Part shown: one piece after another, positions 25,990 to 33,984 of the stretch
Position numbering within the stretch: the stretch's first letter is position 1
Layout of the letters: each line of letters begins with the position of its first letter
NCBI RefSeq assembly: GCF_008274625.1
Contig: NZ_VTRU01000003.1
Location: forward strand, 496,001-560,000
Length of the DNA stretch: 64,000 nt
Source: Chryseobacterium panacisoli
GTDB lineage: Bacteria > Bacteroidota > Bacteroidia > Flavobacteriales > Weeksellaceae
Direction: 5' to 3'
Translations under genes and position numbers: made by a program
Notes under the pieces: model-generated
Seen by the model: only the letters and a program-made list of their open reading frames with translations
Database searches by the model: none
What the model was told of the DNA's origin: nothing

Positions 25990-27351
25990 TTACTCCTGAG
26001 TATATTCTGCATCCCATTCGTTACCGTCATCTCCTTTGTGTCCGTCAAGTTTAATAACGAAACTCTTTGTAGGGAAATAAGGCGTCATACGGATATCCAG
26101 CCATACTCTGTCTTTGTTTACTCTATCCTGCTCAAAACGAACAATTTTGAATTTTTCGATCAACTTGTCCGGTCCTTTGATGTTATCAAGGAAGGTTACG
26201 ATCTGTCTTCTCAAATCGTCTTCGTTTTTAGCATTCCAGTTTTCAAAAGCTCTTCTGTTCAGGAAGTCAAGAAGTACTTTGGTTACGTAGTCGAATACAC
26301 GAACTACAGAATACGTCTGAAGACCGATATTGTCTCCTGTAAATAATGTCTTCGCAGAGAAAGCCATAATTTTTCCGTACTCGTTTACCATTGGTACAAG
26401 ACCCATTTTTTCCAACTGAGAAATTTCACTTTTCTTCAATTCAAATTTTACAGCGTCTACTTCATTGATGTTACCATGCTTTTTACCTGCTGCTACCTGA
26501 GACATCAGGGTTTTATGGATTTTTCCTGCTAATGAAGTGGAAGGTGGAAGTTCTACATTTTCTTCTTCTCCTACTTCTTCAGCTTTACCACGTCCTACCA
26601 GCCAGTTACACGTCATAATAACGTTACTTCTGTGAAGTTCACCTCCTGTAAGATTGGCTGAGTGGAATAAGTCTACCACGTCATCCGGCTTATCAAGGTT
26701 GGCGAAGTCTGTAACCATCATTACCTTGTTTTCGTTACAGATTTTTGCCCATTTCTCGATTACCTTATTGGATCCTAAATATCCTGGTATTGCAAGGATT
26801 GAGTAGTTATCTCTAAGGTCAAGACGGTCATAGTAATTTTTAAATTCTTCTGAGATTGCATCAATGAACAAAGGATTGTCCAGATCTGAAACCTGGTCGA
26901 TGCTTGCGTTTACAATACTTACGTTGTCCACTTTATCCAATTCTGTGTTTTTGTAGAATTGGGCTACTGTTCTGTAGTTGGTTTCCAACATACGAACGGC
27001 ATCGAGTGTATTTTTTAAGTTTGTCTTTAGGTTTTGGTCGGCCTGTTGTGCTCTACTTTTGCATGTATCGGCCATTTTATCTGCAGATTCGCTACCTTCT
27101 AAAAGGTTTACCCAAAGATTGATCTTCTGAAGAAGTTCTTTTCTTTCATCTGCTTTATTACTGTCATTCAGGAAGATTTCTTTTCTTGCCTTTCTTGTTG
27201 GGTTCATATTGGCAATACCGTCTACAACGGATTCAACAAAGCCAAATCCTCCCATTTTATTGAGCTCTGCAAGCGGGTTGCCTTTCGGTTGTCCCGAGTG
27301 CTGCTGCTGACCCTGCTGCTGGCTTTCTTGTGCCTGTAATTTGCTATCCAT
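25990..27351 (-). CDS. tssC: Type VI secretion contractile sheath large subunit, T6SSiii type (DUF5458-like)
   Basis: 453 aa, cytoplasmic. The Gln-rich N-terminus (QAQESQQQGQQQHSGQ) precedes a conserved GFGFVESVVDGIANMNPTRKARK block; the body has AIPGYLGSNKVIEKWAKICNENK, HRSNVIMTCNWLVGRG and the C-terminal PYFPTKSFVIKLDG sheath-core strand. These match the Bacteroidota (T6SSiii) TssC family. With TssB it should polymerise into a sheath whose contraction drives the inner tube. tssB lies 20 bp upstream. No other T6SS component is within the window. Confidence 0.85.
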   Translation of the reverse strand: MDSKLQAQESQQQGQQQHSGQPKGNPLAELNKMGGFGFVESVVDGIANMNPTRKARKEIFLNDSNKADERKELLQKINLWVNLLEGSESADKMADTCKSRAQQADQNLKTNLKNTLDAVRMLETNYRTVAQFYKNTELDKVDNVSIVNASIDQVSDLDNPLFIDAISEEFKNYYDRLDLRDNYSILAIPGYLGSNKVIEKWAKICNENKVMMVTDFANLDKPDDVVDLFHSANLTGGELHRSNVIMTCNWLVGRGKAEEVGEEENVELPPSTSLAGKIHKTLMSQVAAGKKHGNINEVDAVKFELKKSEISQLEKMGLVPMVNEYGKIMAFSAKTLFTGDNIGLQTYSVVRVFDYVTKVLLDFLNRRAFENWNAKNEDDLRRQIVTFLDNIKGPDKLIEKFKIVRFEQDRVNKDRVWLDIRMTPYFPTKSFVIKLDGHKGDDGNEWDAEYTQE

Positions 27352-27371
27352 GATTTAATGTAAGTCTTTAA

Positions 27372-27818
27372 TTATTTTTCAAGTTCTTGTGCCACTTCTT
27401 TCAATACATCTATGAACGCCGCTCTTGTTTGATCGTTCTCCAGCATATTGCGTAGAATTTTATTTGTTTTCAGCTGACGTACGATTTTATTGTACTGCTC
27501 CTGCTCCATGCTCAGCTGCTGCAGATAATCTGACTTCTGAGTAAGGCTTTTAGGGGTAAAGTCTCCAAGGTTTTGAAAACGGAATTCTTCTTCTACCATT
27601 CCTCCGTCTTCTGTTTCGTGTTGTACCGATATTGAAGGCTGAAAATGTTTGAAAACGTCTTCCACTGTTTTTAATCCTGTTACGATTTCAGGGGTATAAG
27701 ACTCTTCTGTTGTAAGTTGGCTTACTATCAGTGATTTATTTTCCTGTATTTCCTGAATAGCTTCATTAGCATCTACTTTTACTTCGTTTCCGCCAACACC
27801 ATAATTAAACATTGCCAT
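27372..27818 (-). CDS. tssB: Type VI secretion contractile sheath small subunit, T6SSiii type
   Basis: 148 aa from MAMFNYGVGGNEVKVDANEA. The open frame continues 38 codons upstream, but that part is Asn/Lys-rich and unlike TssB, so this start is chosen. Conserved parts are EIVTGLKTVEDVFKHFQPSIS, EEFRFQNLGDFTPKSL (the TssB-like strand and helix) and a C-terminal coiled helix. It interlocks with TssC in the sheath. First gene of a two-gene unit, divergent from the kinase-like gene at 28172. Confidence 0.8.
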   Translation of the reverse strand: MAMFNYGVGGNEVKVDANEAIQEIQENKSLIVSQLTTEESYTPEIVTGLKTVEDVFKHFQPSISVQHETEDGGMVEEEFRFQNLGDFTPKSLTQKSDYLQQLSMEQEQYNKIVRQLKTNKILRNMLENDQTRAAFIDVLKEVAQELEK

Positions 27819-28145
27819 ATTATTGTTATTTTGAGATTTCTTATTTTGGTTTGGATCTGTCTTTGAGTAATTTACAGATGAATCAAATAAATTACCAATC
27901 CAGTGTTTAAATTTAAAAAAAAACTGTAACATAAAAAACTTTACTAAGATTTTTCTTGAACCATCTAAATTTATCTACATTTATTCATCATAAAATCACC
28001 ATATTACGATATCACTAAGCTATGAAAAAATAAATAAAAAAAATCAAGAAAAAATAAATAAAATTTTTGTTCGCTTTATTCTTATGTAACGTTATCCAAT
28101 GAATGTTAAAATAAGGATTCCTCAGCTATTACAAAAAATATTCTT

Positions 28146-28153
28146 TATATTTA
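28146..28153 (+). promoter_or_regulatory. -7 element of the gene at 28172
   Basis: TATATTTA (7 of 8 to TAnnTTTG), 18 bp upstream of the ATG. It favours the ATG at 28172 over the in-frame GTG at 28160. Confidence 0.5.
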
Positions 28154-28171
28154 ATCAAAGTGAACCGTGTC

Positions 28172-29218
28172 ATGAAAGATGTAAAAATAGCGTTTAGAAA
28201 ACCAATATTTCCAGTTTCAGAAGCATTACAGCAATATTTGGAAAAATATAACAGAACTACCAAGATCAAATTTTTGTATGAAGACCTTCTAAGGTTCAGT
28301 GACAGTGTGAGTATTCTGGATAAAGACGGAAAAGATACGTTGTGGCTTGGGGTATTATATCCTGAATTTGAGTTTAAAGAAATAGAGGCCAATTTAAATA
28401 AGATTTACACCCTTCTTCATTCTGATGGAGACATTGCTACTTTACCTTATCTGAAAGTGGATACCATTGACTTCTGTACTTTCGGAAACTCTAAACCTTT
28501 CCGGATTCGGGTGAGAAATGTACTGAATGATAATTATACTTATTTTTATATTAAACAGGCCGATGCTTCCCGAATATTTGGACTGGAGCTTGAAGATCTG
28601 CTTTCTCCCAACCGAATCAACTTTCTGGTGTACAAAAATACTTTGATTGAAGAGCATATTCTGGGAATTCCCGGAGATGTTTTTATTGAGAAACATTTGT
28701 TTAACTGTACAGAACTGGAAAAAGCTCAGATTTCCAAGGAGTTTGTAAAATTCAATGAGCGGTGCCTCATCGGACTTCTTGGGGACATGCGTTCTTATAA
28801 CTATGTTGTGATTCCCATACATGATTTCGACCAGGTTATTTACAGAATCCGTCCCATCGATTTTGATCAGCAAACTTATGAGGGGAATCTGAAAGTCTAT
28901 CTTCCGCAGTATTTCAAAGAAAACAGTCAAATGGTCACTATGGTCCTGGAAAAATTGAAGCCAAGTTCTATAGAGCAGTACCGTAAGGAAGTACGTTCAC
29001 AAATCGTAAAAAGAGTGACAAGCAGCCAAAACAGATTCGATGAACTTATTTCTATTATGAAAAAAGACAATATTGCACCGGAAGCCAATGTTACAGAACT
29101 AAAGACCGCTTTACAAAAACTCACTTATGATGTCAAATTCAAGTATTGTAAAACAATGGGAGACATTATAGAAACCGGAATAAAATTTGTTCTCCGGAAT
29201 TATAAGAAAGAATATTAA
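28172..29218 (+). CDS. Conserved protein with kinase-like motifs, next to T6SS sheath genes
   Basis: 348 aa, no signal peptide. I do not recognise a named family. In ATG numbering, FYIKQADASRIFG carries a Lys (128) placed like a beta-3 lysine, GDMRSYNYVV (204-213) resembles a GDxxxxN catalytic loop, and RPIDFDQ (227-233) resembles the metal-binding IDFD that follows it in HipA/APH-type kinases. The C-terminal 100 residues are helical and basic. Divergent from tssB with a shared 350-bp region, so a role in sheath or secretion control is possible. The kinase reading is inference; an in-frame GTG would add 4 residues. Confidence 0.75.
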   Translation: MKDVKIAFRKPIFPVSEALQQYLEKYNRTTKIKFLYEDLLRFSDSVSILDKDGKDTLWLGVLYPEFEFKEIEANLNKIYTLLHSDGDIATLPYLKVDTIDFCTFGNSKPFRIRVRNVLNDNYTYFYIKQADASRIFGLELEDLLSPNRINFLVYKNTLIEEHILGIPGDVFIEKHLFNCTELEKAQISKEFVKFNERCLIGLLGDMRSYNYVVIPIHDFDQVIYRIRPIDFDQQTYEGNLKVYLPQYFKENSQMVTMVLEKLKPSSIEQYRKEVRSQIVKRVTSSQNRFDELISIMKKDNIAPEANVTELKTALQKLTYDVKFKYCKTMGDIIETGIKFVLRNYKKEY

Positions 29219-29223
29219 AAAAG

Positions 29224-29260
29224 AGAATCCGCCCCAACCAATGTGAGACGGATTCTTTCT
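29224..29260. terminator. Terminator between convergent genes
   Basis: AGAATCCG/CGGATTCT stem (29224-29231, 29249-29256) with a 17-nt loop and T-rich tail, between the kinase-like gene and the M13 peptidase. Confidence 0.7.
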
Positions 29261-29283
29261 TCTCTAACAATTTTCAGGTAAAA

Positions 29284-31380
29284 TTACCAGATTTTTATTC
29301 TGTCCTGAGGAGCTTTATATAGTTTGTCTCCCGGTTTGATATCAAATGCTTTGATGAATGAATCCTGATTTACCAGTGGTCCAAAGGCTCTGAACATGCC
29401 CGGAGAGTGCGGATCTGTTTTCACCTGGTTGATCATATACTGATCGGTAGCTTTTGTTCTCCACACAGTTGCCCAGCTCATAAAGAATCTCTGATCCTGA
29501 GTGAATCCGCTGATTTTTCCTGGATTTCCTTTATCCTTTAAATACATCTGCAGCGCGTCATAAGCCACCGCTACTCCGCCTAAGTCACCGATGTTTTCAC
29601 CACTTGTAAATTTACCGTTTACAAAGCTTCCCTTTACAGGCTCATAAGCGCTGTACTGAGCTGCCAACTGACCTACTTTTGCATCAAAGTTCTTACGGTC
29701 TGTATCACTCCACCAGTTATTAAGGTTACCATCTCCATCGAAACGGGAACCACTGTCATCAAATCCGTGAGAAATTTCGTGTCCGATAACGGCACCAATA
29801 CCTCCGAAGTTCACTGCTGCATCCGCTTTAGGGTTATAGAAAGGCGGCTGAAGAATTGCTGCAGGGAATACAATTTCATTGTTTGATCCGCTGTAGTACG
29901 CATTTACAGTTTGTGGAGACATTCCCCATTCTGTTTTGTCCACAGGTTTTCCTACTTTATCTAAACTTCTCTGATACTGCCATGCAGCTACATTCTGAAG
30001 GTTAGAATATAATGTTGCTCCTTCTTTTGGAGATTCTACTTTTAACTGTGTATAATCTTTCCATTTATCAGGGTAAGCAATTTTCACGGTAAATTTGGAT
30101 AGTTTTTCCTGAGCTTTTACTTTGGTTTCAGGAGACATCCAGTCTATGTTTGCGATGTGGGATTTGAATGATTTTAAAAGGTAATCAATATACGTTTCCA
30201 TCTGCTTTTTAGCTTCAGGAGTGAAATATTTGTCAACATATAATTTTCCAAAAGCTTCTCCAAGAACACCATTCACAAGGGTAAGCCCTCTTTTGTTCAT
30301 TGGGCGCTGTTCTTTCTGACCCTGCAAATATTTAGCATAGAAATCAAATCTGATCTGCTCCAGACTGTCATCCAGGTTGCTTGCATTTCCGTTGATGATA
30401 TGGTATTTCAAATAATCTTTCAGTAAGGGAAGGTTTTTCTGGGTAATGAACTGATCCATATTCTGGTAGTATTTCAGTTCCCCAATGATCACTCTGTCAG
30501 TATTTACTCCGGCATCTTTCAAATATTTTGCCAGATCTACATTTTTCACAAGACCTGATAATTCAGATACATTTTTAGGGTTGTATCTTAAATTAGCATC
30601 TCTGTTTTGCTCAAGAGTCAATAAATAGTTGGCAAGCTGTTTTTCAAAGTCTACCACATTCTGCGCAGCCTGTGGAGAATTTTTATATCCTAAAACTCCG
30701 AATAGCTTTCCAACGTATGCCTGATATTCTGCCAGTGTTTTGGTGTTTGCTTCGTTTACTTTCTGATAATAATCTCTTCCCAATCCCAGATCCGGACCCC
30801 CAAGATAAACTGCATTCATGTTGGAATTCTTCATATCAGCGCCCACTCTCCATCCGTAGAAAGAATTGTCTCCTAATTTTGTTGCTTCCAAAAGGTATTT
30901 CTGAAGATCATTCAGCGTCTTAATGGCGTCTACTTTGGCAAGATCAGCCTTAATAGGAGCCAGACCTTCTGCATTTCTCTTATTGGTATCCATAAAAGAG
31001 GCATACAGATTCTGAATCTTCTGCCCTTCTGATCCGGCTGAATATGATTCTGTAAGGATTTTGTTTAATATATCTAATGAAGCATCATCCACGTTTTCTC
31101 TCAAAGCATTGAAAGAGCCCCAGTTTGCTTTATCGGAAGGAATCTGAGTCGTTTTCACCCAATTTCCGTTGACATAGCTAAAAAAGTCATCCTGTGGACG
31201 GACACTGGTATCCATATACGATAAATTGATTCCCTCTTCTTTTGCTTCTTCTTTTACCGGTTCAGCCACTTTTGCTGCAGCTTCTGTTTTATTCTCTGTC
31301 CCTGCAGTCTTTGCAGCACCACACGAATTAAGAAATACAATACCTGAAAGGGCAAGTATTCCAATATTTAGCTTTTTCAT
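29284..31380 (-). CDS. M13 family zinc metallopeptidase (neprilysin/PepO-like), lipoprotein
   Basis: 698 aa; lipobox FLNSC (Cys20). Conserved N-terminal DTSVRPQDDFFSYVNGNW; catalytic NAYYSGSNNEIVFPAAILQPPF, zinc motif HEISH (534-538) and third ligand in GENIGDLGG (Glu595); C-terminal DPHSPGMFRAFGPL. All active-site residues are intact. A surface or periplasmic oligopeptidase. A close paralogue follows in tandem upstream (31755-33812); the RPQDDF and C-terminal ends keep a constant 13-residue offset, so the two appear collinear. Confidence 0.95.
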   Translation of the reverse strand: MKKLNIGILALSGIVFLNSCGAAKTAGTENKTEAAAKVAEPVKEEAKEEGINLSYMDTSVRPQDDFFSYVNGNWVKTTQIPSDKANWGSFNALRENVDDASLDILNKILTESYSAGSEGQKIQNLYASFMDTNKRNAEGLAPIKADLAKVDAIKTLNDLQKYLLEATKLGDNSFYGWRVGADMKNSNMNAVYLGGPDLGLGRDYYQKVNEANTKTLAEYQAYVGKLFGVLGYKNSPQAAQNVVDFEKQLANYLLTLEQNRDANLRYNPKNVSELSGLVKNVDLAKYLKDAGVNTDRVIIGELKYYQNMDQFITQKNLPLLKDYLKYHIINGNASNLDDSLEQIRFDFYAKYLQGQKEQRPMNKRGLTLVNGVLGEAFGKLYVDKYFTPEAKKQMETYIDYLLKSFKSHIANIDWMSPETKVKAQEKLSKFTVKIAYPDKWKDYTQLKVESPKEGATLYSNLQNVAAWQYQRSLDKVGKPVDKTEWGMSPQTVNAYYSGSNNEIVFPAAILQPPFYNPKADAAVNFGGIGAVIGHEISHGFDDSGSRFDGDGNLNNWWSDTDRKNFDAKVGQLAAQYSAYEPVKGSFVNGKFTSGENIGDLGGVAVAYDALQMYLKDKGNPGKISGFTQDQRFFMSWATVWRTKATDQYMINQVKTDPHSPGMFRAFGPLVNQDSFIKAFDIKPGDKLYKAPQDRIKIW

Positions 31381-31509
31381 TAAAGATTATTTTTGATTTT
31401 ACACAAACTTATCAAATATACAAACTTTAATGATATGTGATGAATGATATTTATATATGGGTAAAAAATTGAAGATTTGGATTAAAAATTTAAAGTTTAA
31501 GGTTCAAGG

Positions 31510-31544
31510 TTTGAAGTTTGAAGTTTGAAGTTTGAAGTTTGAAG
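31510..31544 (+). repeat. Heptanucleotide microsatellite (TTTGAAG)x5
   Basis: Five perfect copies of TTTGAAG, preceded by degenerate units (TTTAAAG, GTTCAAGG). Non-coding, between the two M13 genes. Confidence 0.85.
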
Positions 31545-31558
31545 TTATTATGTATACA

Positions 31559-31629
31559 ACCACCCCGTCAAAAATTCTTTGAATTTTTGACACCCCTCCG
31601 AGGGAGGGGAATGATGGAAGCCGTTATTA
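31559..31629 (+). repeat. Dispersed double-hairpin repeat (ACCACCCCGTC), copy 1
   Basis: Starts ACCACCCCGTC; contains perfect stem TCAAAAATTC/GAATTTTTGA (31568-31590) and stem CCCCTCC/GGAGGGG (31593-31609), ending in CCGTTATTA. Also at 47156 and 51665. Confidence 0.8.
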
Positions 31630-31647
31630 TAAAATTTGCTACCTTCG

Positions 31648-31675
31648 ATTACTTATTACTTATTACTTATTACCT
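31648..31675 (+). repeat. Heptanucleotide microsatellite (ATTACTT)
   Basis: Three exact ATTACTT units and a fourth with one change, followed by looser ATTATCTGCCACCT-type units to about 31718. Non-coding. Confidence 0.7.
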
Positions 31676-31720
31676 AATCTTTATCACCTATTATCTGCCA
31701 CCTATCATCTGCTACCTAAA

Positions 31721-31755
31721 AAAATAACCGCCCATTGCTGAGCGGTTGTTATTTT
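31721..31755 (-). terminator. Terminator of the upstream M13 peptidase gene
   Basis: AACCGC/GCGGTT core extended by AAAAT/TTATTTT with one bulge; it touches the stop codon of the M13 gene at 31755. Confidence 0.75.
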
Positions 31756-33812
31756 TACCAGATTTTGATTCTTTCCTCTGGAGTTTTGTATAATTTGTCT
31801 CCTTTTTTCACATCGAATGCTTTGTAGAAGGCATCAACGTTGATGAGCGGACCAAAACTTCTGAAGTATCCCGGAGAATGCGGGTCAGTTTTCACCTGAT
31901 TTACCATATATTTCTCACTAGATAATGTTCTCCAAACGGTTGCCCAGCTTAGGAAGAATCTCTGATCCTGAGAGAATCCACTGATTTTTCCTGGGTTTCC
32001 TTTGTCTTTTAAATACATCTGAAGAGCATCATAAGCAATATTTACTCCCCCTAAGTCAGCGATATTTTCACCGTTGGTGAAAGTACCATTTACAAAAGTT
32101 CCTTTTACCGGCTCGTATTTGTCATACTGAGAAGCAAGAGCTTTTGTAGCTTTTTCAAAGTTCGCTTTATCTTCCGGAGTCCACCAGTCTACTAAGTTAC
32201 CATCAGCATCGAACTGTGCTCCTGAATCATCAAATCCGTGGCTCATTTCGTGACCGATAACTGCACCGATACCTCCGAAGTTTACAGCAGCATCAGCTTT
32301 AGGGTTAAAGAATGGCGGTTGAAGGATAGCAGCAGGGAATACAATCTCGTTGTTTACCGGGTTGTAATACGCATTTACAGTCTGTGGAGTCATTCCCCAT
32401 TCTGTTTTATCCACTGGCTTACCAATTTTAGCTAAGTCTTTGTTGTACTGCCATTCACCAATGTTCTGAAGGTTTTTATACAGGTTTCCACCTTTAGCTT
32501 CAGAAACGATATTTAATTTTGAATAGTCTTTCCATTTGTCCGGATAAGCAACTTTTACCGTAAACTTATTCAGTTTCTGCATTGCTTTTTCCTTAGTTGT
32601 AGAAGACATCCAGGCTAAGTTGTTGATGTGAACTGCGAAGCTCTTCTTTAAATAGTCGATCAATTCTACCATCTGAGCTTTAGCTTCAGCAGGGAAATAT
32701 TTTTCAACATATAATTTTCCGAAAGCTTCTCCTAGAGACCCGTTGATCAACTCAAAACCTCTTTTGTTAAGAGCTCTTTGCTCCTGTTGTCCTCTAAGGT
32801 ATTTTCCATAGAAAGCAAATTTCATGTTTCCTAAGTTTTCACTTAAGTAAGAAGCACTTCCGTGGATCATGTGGAATTTCAGATAATCTTTGATTACAGA
32901 AAGATTCTGAGCATTCACTAATTTATCGAAGTTTTTATAGAATCCTAATTCACCGATAATTACTTTGTCAGAATTTACTCCAACTTTTTTAAGATATCCT
33001 GGAAGATCAATATTTTTTACCAAAGCAGAAAGTTCAGCCATCGTCTTAGGATTGTACTGAAGTGTGTTATCACGGCTCTGCTCATTTGTCAGATAAGTCT
33101 GTGCGATGCTTTTTTCATAATTTACGATACCTTTTGCGGCTTCATCAGCATTTTTGTACCCTAATTCTTTCAGCATTGAAGCTACATATTTCTGATATTC
33201 AGCAATCGCTTCTGTATTTTTCTCGTTTACTTTCTGATAGTAATCTCTTCCTAAACCTAAAGAAGCATTTCCTAAGTAAACCGCGTTCATTTTAGAATCT
33301 TTAAGGTCTGCATCTACTCCCCATCCGTAAAAAACATTTTCTCCTTCTTTCGTTACAGAAGTAAGGTAGTTCTGAAGATCAGCCATATTTTTAATAGCAT
33401 CAATCTTATTCAGATTTTCCTGGATAGGTTTGATTCCGTCTGCATTTCTCTTCTCCATGTTCATGTAAGTAGCATACAGATCCTGGATTTTTTTACCTTC
33501 ACTTCCGTCAGCAAATTTATCTTTCAGAAGAGAGTTCAGGATTGTCATGGAATTGTTATCCGTATCCTCAGCCAGTTTGTTGAAACTTCCCCAAGTTGGT
33601 TTATCAGATGGAATTTTGGCAGTTTTCATCCAAGTTCCACTCACGTAGTTATAAAAATCATCCTGAGGACGCACCGAAGTGTCCATCAAGCTAAGGTCTA
33701 AACCTTTGTCTGTATTGTTCACTGCTATTTTCGCAGCTTTAGCTTGTGCGCTCATAGTAGTTTGAGTGCAGATCCCTGCTATTAAAAACAAAGAAAGCGT
33801 TATTTTTTTCAT
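31755..33812 (-). CDS. M13 family zinc metallopeptidase, secreted paralogue
   Basis: 685 aa with a cleavable SPI-type signal peptide (ends near MSAQA, residues 20-24) and no lipobox, unlike its tandem copy. Zinc motif HEMSH (521-525), NAYYNPVNNEIVFPAAILQPPF and ENIADLGG (about 581-588) are intact. So one copy should be soluble in the periplasm or secreted, the other lipid-anchored. The roughly 370-bp gap between them is filled with microsatellites, a dispersed repeat and a terminator, so each is transcribed separately. Confidence 0.95.
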   Translation of the reverse strand: MKKITLSLFLIAGICTQTTMSAQAKAAKIAVNNTDKGLDLSLMDTSVRPQDDFYNYVSGTWMKTAKIPSDKPTWGSFNKLAEDTDNNSMTILNSLLKDKFADGSEGKKIQDLYATYMNMEKRNADGIKPIQENLNKIDAIKNMADLQNYLTSVTKEGENVFYGWGVDADLKDSKMNAVYLGNASLGLGRDYYQKVNEKNTEAIAEYQKYVASMLKELGYKNADEAAKGIVNYEKSIAQTYLTNEQSRDNTLQYNPKTMAELSALVKNIDLPGYLKKVGVNSDKVIIGELGFYKNFDKLVNAQNLSVIKDYLKFHMIHGSASYLSENLGNMKFAFYGKYLRGQQEQRALNKRGFELINGSLGEAFGKLYVEKYFPAEAKAQMVELIDYLKKSFAVHINNLAWMSSTTKEKAMQKLNKFTVKVAYPDKWKDYSKLNIVSEAKGGNLYKNLQNIGEWQYNKDLAKIGKPVDKTEWGMTPQTVNAYYNPVNNEIVFPAAILQPPFFNPKADAAVNFGGIGAVIGHEMSHGFDDSGAQFDADGNLVDWWTPEDKANFEKATKALASQYDKYEPVKGTFVNGTFTNGENIADLGGVNIAYDALQMYLKDKGNPGKISGFSQDQRFFLSWATVWRTLSSEKYMVNQVKTDPHSPGYFRSFGPLINVDAFYKAFDVKKGDKLYKTPEERIKIW

Positions 33813-33934
33813 TATGATAACAATTTTTAGAATATGTATGATTTATTTCGTATTTGTTACTTTTTATGAAAACAAATTTAAACAAATAACATTACAGCAT
33901 GATAATAATTTATAAAAGCTGGAAGCTGGGAGGA

Positions 33935-33977
33935 GGAAGCTGGAAGTTATAAAATCATACCATAACTTCCAGCTTCC
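33935..33977 (-). terminator. Long-stem terminator of the GH18/NodB/GT2 gene
   Basis: A perfect 16-bp inverted repeat, GGAAGCTGGAAGTTAT / ATAACTTCCAGCTTCC, with an 11-nt loop, 7 bp past the stop at 33985. A further GGAAGCTGG precedes it. Confidence 0.75.
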
Positions 33978-33984
33978 CCACTTC

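Noticed and set aside
28129..28392. 87-codon minus-strand frame overlapping the start of the kinase-like gene
   Set aside because: Low-complexity Ser/Leu translation, overlaps a better-supported gene and its promoter.
31510..31675. Short tandem repeats as a CRISPR array
   Set aside because: Units are 7 bp without unique spacers and no cas genes are nearby.
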